Assembly: GCF_000299875.1 (NCBI RefSeq)
Contig: NZ_AMRK01000001.1
Location: 434,001 to 498,000 of the forward strand
DNA from: Celeribacter baekdonensis B30
GTDB lineage: Bacteria > Pseudomonadota > Alphaproteobacteria > Rhodobacterales > Rhodobacteraceae
DNA length: 64,000 nucleotides
Direction: 5' to 3'
Of this stretch, positions 58,329 to 64,000 are shown piece after piece (position 1 is the first letter of the stretch; the number at the start of each line of letters is the position of its first letter). A program made the translations under genes and the position numbers. Under the pieces are notes generated by a model. It made no database searches. It was not told where the DNA came from and saw nothing but the letters and a program-made list of their open reading frames with translations.

Positions 58329-59233
58329 GCGCCCTTAGATAAAATTTTGCAAAGCGTATCCAGATCATCCAAAGTTGCGTAGGAGATCGAAAGCCTGCCG
58401 CTCTCTGACCCGTCTTTATGATCAATCTCCACCTTCATGCCCACCGTAGCTGACAAATCAGCCTCCAAAGCACGGGTATCGGCGTCCTTTTCAGAGGCAC
58501 GGAAGGATTTTACCGCCTTCGGCTGAGTTGGACTCTTTTCCGCCTTAACCAGTTTTTCAGCGTCTCGTACAGAAAGGCCGCCTTTGACAATCCGTTTCGC
58601 AAGCTCGGTCGGATTTTCGGCCGTCACCAGAGCGCGGGCGTGGCCAGCAGAAAGGTGACCATCGACAACCAAATCCTGAACATCCGTCGGCAAATGAAGC
58701 AAGCGCATCAGGTTCGCAATATGGCTCCGGCTTTTGCCCAGTGCATCAGAGAGCTTCTCCTGTGTGTGGCCAAACCGCTCCATCAATTGCTTATAGCCTG
58801 CCGCCTCTTCAATCGCATTCAGGTCAGCGCGCTGAATGTTCTCGATAATCGCAACTTCAAGAACCTCAGTGTCTGTGTAAGCGCGTAAAATGACAGGAAG
58901 TTCATGCAATCTGGCCAATTGAGACGCACGCCAACGACGCTCCCCAGCCACAATCTCATAGTCACCGGCGTTTCTTGGGCTTTCGCGTACGATCAAAGGT
59001 TGAATCACGCCTTTTTCGCGAATGGAATTGGCCAAATCGTCCAATGCGCCTTGTTCAAAGGTCCGCCGTGGCTGATCTGGATTCGGCACGATTTTCTCAA
59101 TCGGCACCATCATATCAGGCCGGCGAGGTTCTTTTGTATCTGATGCGCCACCAATTTCTGGCGCGACGTCCGCCATCAATGCTGACAAACCGCGCCCGAG
59201 ACCGCGGCTTTTTGGCTTCGTCGGATTTTCCAT
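58325..59233 (-). CDS. parB: Chromosome partitioning protein ParB
   Basis: This 302-residue CTPase-type DNA-binding protein loads at parS and organises the origin region. GLGRGLSALMAD lies at the N-terminus. The ParB/Srx part shows NPDQPRRTF, and the CTP-binding block GERRWRASQLA is intact. The helix-turn-helix is around EKLSDALGKSRSHIANLMRLLHLP, and a C-terminal dimer region ends in the last 60 residues. It is 3 bp downstream of parA. Confidence 0.97.
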   Translation of the reverse strand: MENPTKPKSRGLGRGLSALMADVAPEIGGASDTKEPRRPDMMVPIEKIVPNPDQPRRTFEQGALDDLANSIREKGVIQPLIVRESPRNAGDYEIVAGERRWRASQLARLHELPVILRAYTDTEVLEVAIIENIQRADLNAIEEAAGYKQLMERFGHTQEKLSDALGKSRSHIANLMRLLHLPTDVQDLVVDGHLSAGHARALVTAENPTELAKRIVKGGLSVRDAEKLVKAEKSPTQPKAVKSFRASEKDADTRALEADLSATVGMKVEIDHKDGSESGRLSISYATLDDLDTLCKILSKGA

Positions 59234-59236
59234 CTC

Positions 59237-60037
59237 TTATTTACCCCTCTTTGCAGCGACTTCCGTCGCCAAAGCCCTGTAGGCCAAGCTACCCTTGGAA
59301 TTCGAATCGTATTGAAGAACAGGTAAAGCAAAAGATGGTGCTTCACTGACGCGTACATTGCGCGGAATCACCGTTTGAAACACCAATTCTCCCAAATTTT
59401 CGCGCGCATCCAACTCCACCTGACGAGACAGATTGTTTCGTTGATCATACATCGTCAACACAACCCCCTCGATTCTCAAATTTGGATTTGCAGTCTGGCG
59501 CACCTCTCGCACAGATAGCATCAACTGAGATAAGCCTTCGAGCGCAAAAAACTCGCTTTGAAGCGGTACCAAAACGGAATCAGCGGCTACCATTGCATTC
59601 ACCGTCAACAGGCTGAGCGATGGAGGACAGTCAATTAAAATAAAATCAAACAGATAGCCATCAATTGCCGGCTGACGTAGCGCGTCATGCAACAGAAAGC
59701 TCCGCTTTTCGCTTGAAACCATTTCAATGTCGGCAGAGCTCAAATCTACGGTCGCAGGCGAAATCCAGAGACCTTCGATGTCAGTAGTTTGAATAACATC
59801 GTGTAAATCCACATCCCCAAGAACAAGGTCATAGGTCGTGAAGCTGCGACTCTCTATGTCGATTCCCAAGCCAGTTGAGGCATTTCCTTGCGGATCAAGA
59901 TCTACAACAAGGACACGAAACCCGTTTTCAACCAGCGCAGCTGCCAAATTTATAGCTGTCGTTGTCTTCCCGACACCGCCCTTTTGGTTCGCGACTGCAA
60001 TAATCTTAGGACCTGGCGGCCGAGTGGGATCAGACAC
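59237..60037 (-). CDS. parA: Chromosome partitioning ATPase ParA
   Basis: This 266-residue P-loop ATPase moves ParB-parS complexes. The deviant Walker A is KGGVGKTT (19-26), Walker A' is VLVVDLDPQGNASTGLG, and DFILIDCPPSLSLLTVNA is Walker B. It starts with GTG at 60037, which overlaps the rsmG end by 8 bp. The operon mnmE-mnmG-rsmG-parA-parB is the usual alphaproteobacterial origin-proximal cluster. Confidence 0.97.
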   Translation of the reverse strand: MSDPTRPPGPKIIAVANQKGGVGKTTTAINLAAALVENGFRVLVVDLDPQGNASTGLGIDIESRSFTTYDLVLGDVDLHDVIQTTDIEGLWISPATVDLSSADIEMVSSEKRSFLLHDALRQPAIDGYLFDFILIDCPPSLSLLTVNAMVAADSVLVPLQSEFFALEGLSQLMLSVREVRQTANPNLRIEGVVLTMYDQRNNLSRQVELDARENLGELVFQTVIPRNVRVSEAPSFALPVLQYDSNSKGSLAYRALATEVAAKRGK

Positions 60038-60647
60038 GTCTTATATCTCCAATAAGAAGGGTGACGGCATCTTGGCCCGTCGTGCTTGGATATTCTTCGT
60101 AGGTGAAGCGCCAAGTTTCAAGAGATTCTGCAATCTCATCTGACACATTGGCCCCTTTTTGGAAAATGGCCTGCCCAGACTCAGAAAGATGGCGCTCGGC
60201 ATAGTTTAAAAGCAGTGGCAAAGCTGCAAGCGCACGCGCAGAAATGACATCTGCATTGAGGGGCGGAATATCTTCGATACGTTTTGCTATTACAGTGACA
60301 GGAACACTCAAATCTCGCGCCACAGTTCGAAGGAATTCCGCCTTCCTTTGGTCGGACTCAACCAAAGTAAACTCCATTTCTGGCGCATGTTCAGAAGCCA
60401 AAACAGCAGAAACCAGCCCTGGGAACCCTCCCCCACTTCCAATATCAACCCAAGATTTGCTTTCTTTTGGCGCCAAAGCAAACACTTGGGCTGAATCCAG
60501 AAAATGCCGATCCCAAGCATTTTCAATTGTGGACTTTGCTACCAAGTTTATGACGGGATTCCATTTTTTTAAAATTGAAAAATAGGCCTCAAGTCGCTCG
60601 AATGTTTCACGTGAAACATCCAAGCCCGCAAATGAAATTTTCTTCAT
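60030..60647 (-). CDS. rsmG: 16S rRNA (guanine-N7)-methyltransferase RsmG (GidB)
   Basis: This 205-residue SAM enzyme methylates a guanine in the 530-loop region of 16S rRNA. The SAM site is WVDIGSGGGFPG (66-77), with LVESDQRKAEFLR and ISARALAALPLLL also typical. The start shares TAATG with the mnmG stop. Its codons for DVSRETF (10-16) contain a perfect parS site. Confidence 0.96.
   Translation of the reverse strand: MKKISFAGLDVSRETFERLEAYFSILKKWNPVINLVAKSTIENAWDRHFLDSAQVFALAPKESKSWVDIGSGGGFPGLVSAVLASEHAPEMEFTLVESDQRKAEFLRTVARDLSVPVTVIAKRIEDIPPLNADVISARALAALPLLLNYAERHLSESGQAIFQKGANVSDEIAESLETWRFTYEEYPSTTGQDAVTLLIGDIRRV
60603..60618. promoter_or_regulatory. parS site within rsmG
   Basis: TGTTTCACGTGAAACA is the perfect 16-bp ParB-binding palindrome, extended by one more pair to ATGTTTCACGTGAAACAT (60602-60619). 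It lies 0.6-2.3 kb from parA and parB and inside the 5' part of rsmG. Confidence 0.93.
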
Positions 60648-62536
60648 TAAGACGCCTTTGCTTTCTTTCCTTGACGCATACGCGCAAGAATGAGTGTGGT
60701 CGCAGCCGGGGTCATACCCTCAACGCGGCCAGCTTGAGCGATCGTCTGTGGGCGCACGTTCTCCAACTTCATACGAAGCTCATTCGAAAGCCCGACGAGC
60801 GCAGAATAATCAAAATCATCCGGGATAATTTGTTTTTCATCCCGCTTCATCGCCAAAACATCCCGCTGTTGCCGTTCAATGTAAGTGGCATACAGCGCAT
60901 CTTTTGAGAGTTGCTCGCGGATATCGCCATCAATCTTTGCAAACGTCTGATCAAGCTTGATTATTTCATCATAATCGACATCGGGAAATGACAAAATTTG
61001 GAACGCATTGCGGCGGCTTCCATCAGAACTTGCACGGATTCCAGCCTCCGACATCTGTTTTGGTGTAAAAACAAGACTTTCTAAAAGAGTCCGACCACTC
61101 GCGAGCGATTCCATCTTTTGAGTGAACGCCTGTTTACGCTTTTGACCAACAATACCCAAATCGAGCCCGATAGGCGTTAATCTTTGGTCTGCATTATCCG
61201 CGCGCAGTGACAATCTAAACTCCGCGCGAGACGTGAACATGCGATATGGTTCGGTCACGCCGCGCGTCACCAAATCATCAATCATCACACCGATGTAGCT
61301 TTCCGAACGCGCAAAAACCATTGCCTCTTTACCCAAGGATTTGCGTGCGGCATTTAAGCCGGCCACAAGACCTTGTGCTGCAGCCTCTTCATATCCCGTG
61401 GTCCCATTGATCTGCCCTGCAATGAAAAGTCCCGGCACATCGCGCAATTCAAGCGTCATTCGAAGCGCTCGGGGATCCACATAATCATATTCAATCGCAT
61501 ATCCCGGCTGAAGAATCTCAACGGCTTCAAGGCCACGAATGGAACGCACATAGGCCTCTTGAACATCGACCGGAAGAGAGGTCGAAATGCCGTTTGGATA
61601 AACTGTGTCGTCATCCGCGCCTTCGGGTTCCAAAAAAATCTGATGAGAGGTTTTGTCGGCAAAGCGTACAACCTTGTCCTCGATCGAAGGGCAATAACGC
61701 GGACCGACCCCTTCGATATGGCCGCCGTACATCGCAGATCGGGACAGATTTTGGCGAATGATATCGTGAGTAGCCTCGTTCGTATGTGTAATTCCGCAGG
61801 ACACCTGACGCGCCGTTGGCGTCTTATTTAGGAAAGAAAACATCACCGGCTCATCATCGCCAGGCTGTTCTTCAAGTATATCCCAATTGATGGTTGTGCC
61901 ATTTAAACGCGGCGGGGTTCCCGTTTTGAGCCGCCCCATTGGCAGGCCAAACCCATAGAGCCGCTCAGCCAAAGCAACAGAGGGCTTATCCCCCATACGA
62001 CCACCCGCGTGGCTGACATCGCCAATATGTATCAAGCCATTCAAGAATGTTCCGGTGGTTAGAACAACTGCACCGCAGGAAATTTCAGAACCATCAGCCA
62101 AAATGACGCCGGAAATCTGCGTGCCCTTCGTCACAAGATCGGCAACTTCCGCCTCAATGATGGTCAGGTTTTCTGTTGTGGAAAGCTCTTTCAACATCTC
62201 TTCGCGGTAAATCTTGCGATCCGCTTGCGCGCGCGGGCCCTGTACCGCCGGACCTTTTCGACGGTTCAACAGGCGAAATTGAATCCCGGCCTTGTCCGCA
62301 ATTCGCCCCATAACGCCATCCAAAGCATCAATTTCCCGCACAAGATGGCCCTTTCCAAGCCCACCGATGGCAGGATTACAGGACATGACGCCAATATTAC
62401 CGCGCTTAAGTGTGATCAGAGCGGTCTGTGCCCCTGTTCGAGCTGCCGCAGCGGCAGCATCAGATCCAGCGTGGCCGCCACCAACAACGACAACATCAAA
62501 GTCGGTATGTTTCACGTGAAACACTCCTTGCGCCAT
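60647..62536 (-). CDS. mnmG: tRNA uridine-5-carboxymethylaminomethyl modification enzyme MnmG (GidA)
   Basis: This FAD-binding enzyme of about 629 residues, with MnmE, makes the cmnm5U34 wobble modification. The dinucleotide fold is [21 protein letters not shown] (from 15), followed by [14 protein letters not shown] and [14 protein letters not shown]. Three starts are possible: ATG 62542 (overlapping the mnmE stop), ATG 62536 (GGGA 7 nt upstream, chosen) and GTG 62524, which gives the FHVKH N-terminus encoded by parS. Confidence 0.96.
   Translation of the reverse strand: MAQGVFHVKHTDFDVVVVGGGHAGSDAAAAAARTGAQTALITLKRGNIGVMSCNPAIGGLGKGHLVREIDALDGVMGRIADKAGIQFRLLNRRKGPAVQGPRAQADRKIYREEMLKELSTTENLTIIEAEVADLVTKGTQISGVILADGSEISCGAVVLTTGTFLNGLIHIGDVSHAGGRMGDKPSVALAERLYGFGLPMGRLKTGTPPRLNGTTINWDILEEQPGDDEPVMFSFLNKTPTARQVSCGITHTNEATHDIIRQNLSRSAMYGGHIEGVGPRYCPSIEDKVVRFADKTSHQIFLEPEGADDDTVYPNGISTSLPVDVQEAYVRSIRGLEAVEILQPGYAIEYDYVDPRALRMTLELRDVPGLFIAGQINGTTGYEEAAAQGLVAGLNAARKSLGKEAMVFARSESYIGVMIDDLVTRGVTEPYRMFTSRAEFRLSLRADNADQRLTPIGLDLGIVGQKRKQAFTQKMESLASGRTLLESLVFTPKQMSEAGIRASSDGSRRNAFQILSFPDVDYDEIIKLDQTFAKIDGDIREQLSKDALYATYIERQQRDVLAMKRDEKQIIPDDFDYSALVGLSNELRMKLENVRPQTIAQAGRVEGMTPAATTLILARMRQGKKAKAS
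62508..62523. promoter_or_regulatory. parS site at the 5' end of mnmG
   Basis: A second perfect TGTTTCACGTGAAACA lies 1.9 kb from the first, within the first codons of mnmG (FHVKH). Such sites at this place are usual in alphaproteobacteria. Confidence 0.93.
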
Positions 62537-62538
62537 TT

Positions 62539-63834
62539 TCATTTCCCAATGCAAAAACTGGAGAAAATCTCTCCAAGGATATTCTCAACATCGACTCGGC
62601 CCACAAGGCAATTGAGTGCATGGATTGCAGTGCGCAACTCTTCTGCCGCCAACTCTGTCCGATCTGCCCCGAGCAATACTTCATTTCTCGCCGATTCTAA
62701 AGAGAGCAGTGCATCACGAATTGCAACTCGGTGACGTTCACGGATGGCGGACGACGCCGACGAAGCACGTTCTGTCAAGGTAGCAGAAATCTGAGCGACC
62801 ATTACGTCGATCCCCTGCCCGGTCTTTCCGGACACTGAAAGCCATTTACCTCGAGCCGATCCGTCATCATCCTTACTGAGAACCAAAAGATCGCCTTCTT
62901 CTGGTTCGATCTCAGGTGCAGCGTCTTTATCCGCTAACAAGATAACACGCAGATCAGCGTATTTCGCCCGTTCGCGCGCACGCTCAATACCAATCGCTTC
63001 AACAGCGTCTTCGGTTTCACGCAGGCCTGCCGTGTCCAAAAGAGTCACAGGCAATCCGCCAAGCTCCATCCGAACTTCAATCACATCGCGCGTGGTCCCA
63101 GCGACCTCAGACGTGATCGCGGCATCGCGCCCAGCCAGAGCATTTAATAGCGTGGATTTCCCGGCATTTGGTGGACCGACGATGGCCACTTCAAAGCCAT
63201 CGCGGATGCGCTCCGCCATCGTCGCACCACGCGCCTCGCTTTCGAGATCCAACATGACCGTCCCGATCAGTTCAAGAACCTCAGGCGAGACGTCGAGGGG
63301 CACCTCTTCGTCAGCAAAATCAATCGTGGCTTCGATCAAAGCGGCAGCGCGCACAAGCGCCTCCCGCCAACGCTCAACCTTATCCCCGAGCACACCAGAA
63401 AACACCTTCAACGCTTGCCGTCTTTGCGCCTCGGTCTCTGCTTCGATCAGATCAGCAAGACCCTCAACTTGGGCCAGGTCGAGACGTTCGTTCTCAAGCG
63501 CCCGACGCGTAAACTCGCCCGCCTCTGCAATGCGCAACCCTTCCATCTCAGAAAGGGTGCGCAACACTGCATTCACAATTGCGATAGAACCATGAAGTTG
63601 CAGTTCCGCGCTTTCTTCCCCTGTAAATGACGCACCTTTTTTAAAGCAAATCACCAAAGCTTCATCAAGCACCTCACCTGCCACATCGCGTAGAACGCGC
63701 AGTGCAGTGCGCCTCGGAGCGGGCACATCACCCGTAAGATTATGGACAGCCCAAAACGCAAGCGGCCCGGAAATCCGGACCACTGCGACGCCTGCTTTGC
63801 CGCGGGCGGATGCCAGGGCGTATATCGTATCCAT
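62539..63834 (-). CDS. mnmE: tRNA modification GTPase MnmE (TrmE)
   Basis: This 431-residue protein has an N-terminal THF-binding domain (1-115), a helical domain, and an inserted Ras-like G domain. The G domain shows [26 protein letters not shown] and DTAGLRET. The C-terminal Cys motif CIGK (428-431) ends the protein. It works with MnmG on tRNA wobble uridines. It is 24 bp downstream of rho. Confidence 0.97.
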   Translation of the reverse strand: MDTIYALASARGKAGVAVVRISGPLAFWAVHNLTGDVPAPRRTALRVLRDVAGEVLDEALVICFKKGASFTGEESAELQLHGSIAIVNAVLRTLSEMEGLRIAEAGEFTRRALENERLDLAQVEGLADLIEAETEAQRRQALKVFSGVLGDKVERWREALVRAAALIEATIDFADEEVPLDVSPEVLELIGTVMLDLESEARGATMAERIRDGFEVAIVGPPNAGKSTLLNALAGRDAAITSEVAGTTRDVIEVRMELGGLPVTLLDTAGLRETEDAVEAIGIERARERAKYADLRVILLADKDAAPEIEPEEGDLLVLSKDDDGSARGKWLSVSGKTGQGIDVMVAQISATLTERASSASSAIRERHRVAIRDALLSLESARNEVLLGADRTELAAEELRTAIHALNCLVGRVDVENILGEIFSSFCIGK

Positions 63835-63858
63835 AGGATAACCTATTGATATTAAATG

Positions 63859-64000
63859 TTAAGCGTTCATAGAATCGAAGAATTCAGCGTTGCTCTTGGT
63901 CTGTTTCAACTTCGAGATCAGGAATTCAATCGCATCGGTTGTTCCCATTGGGTTCAAGATACGGCGCAGCACGTATGTTTTCTGAAGATCTTTGGAATCG
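63859..64000 (-). CDS. rho: Transcription termination factor Rho, C-terminal end (partial)
   Basis: The final 46 residues (DSKDLQKTYVLRRILNPMG ... SKLKQTKSNAEFF, ending SMNA) match the C-terminus of Rho, the ATP-dependent RNA helicase that ends transcription. The 5' part lies beyond the window. The order rho-mnmE-mnmG-rsmG-parA-parB is typical of this lineage. Confidence 0.93.
   Translation of the reverse strand, partial: DSKDLQKTYVLRRILNPMGTTDAIEFLISKLKQTKSNAEFFDSMNA

Noticed and set aside
60575-60907. Plus-strand frame beginning MFHVKHP
   Set aside because: The start is only the parS palindrome read on the other strand; the frame is opposite rsmG/mnmG and has no motif.

Overview
The window looks like an origin-proximal piece of a marine Rhodobacteraceae (Roseobacter-group) chromosome. 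This rests on moderately GC-rich DNA, the gene order rho-mnmE-mnmG-rsmG-parA-parB, an RpoH promoter of alphaproteobacterial type before dnaK, perfect 16-bp parS sites, and many proteins with a Roseobacter-like character. It is almost wholly coding. No tRNA, rRNA, CRISPR array, transposase, integrase or phage gene was seen, and no gene-free stretch exceeds about 215 bp.

Left end (1-10.8 kb). The tail of hpf and ptsN (nitrogen PTS) are followed by a minus-strand surface-polysaccharide block: cysQ-kdsB, galU-galE, two paralogous GT2-type glycosyltransferases, a GT14 (core-2-like) enzyme and a sulfotransferase. A lone KpsM-like ABC export permease diverges from cysQ. Together these supply UDP-glucose and UDP-galactose, CMP-activated octulosonate, glycosyl transfer, PAPS-dependent sulfation, removal of the by-product PAP, and possibly export. 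This is the most likely lineage-specific system in the window: a sulfated surface glycan.

10.8-30.6 kb. Here lie alkB, dnaK-dnaJ (RpoH-type promoter and an intergenic hairpin), radC, and two envelope proteins (a binding-protein/OmpA fusion and an anchored protein) downstream of secA. Divergent from secA is an export block of a parvulin-type isomerase, argJ and mutT. A 46-residue ORF with its own ribosome site and terminator follows. Then comes the minus-strand operon rimP-nusA-ylxR-infB with a structured, terminator-bearing region upstream of it, and pip.

30.6-48.6 kb. This stretch holds ubiG, a comF-grxC-nitrilase-marR operon, a degenerate methyltransferase, hemH and a tiny secreted membrane protein. 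Two L,D-transpeptidases with Tat-like signals flank a CAP lipoprotein. A run of RNA/redox genes follows (RumA-like methylase, cca, Nudix, hslO). Next are a divergent pair of a PP2C-type response regulator and a stand-alone Hpt protein, which resembles the HsbR/HptB logic of Pseudomonas, and then ilvA, a membrane protein, argG and rbsK.

48.6-64 kb. maeB diverges from mutS. hrcA-grpE diverges from the tightly overlapping rph-rdgB-ridA-hemW operon. The segregation/tRNA-modification operon mnmE-mnmG-rsmG-parA-parB then runs leftwards, with parS sites embedded in the mnmG and rsmG coding sequences. The window ends in the C-terminus of rho. Starts were re-chosen from ribosome-binding sites and family length where the longest open frame was clearly too long. 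All functions are assigned by reading motifs; no database search was run.
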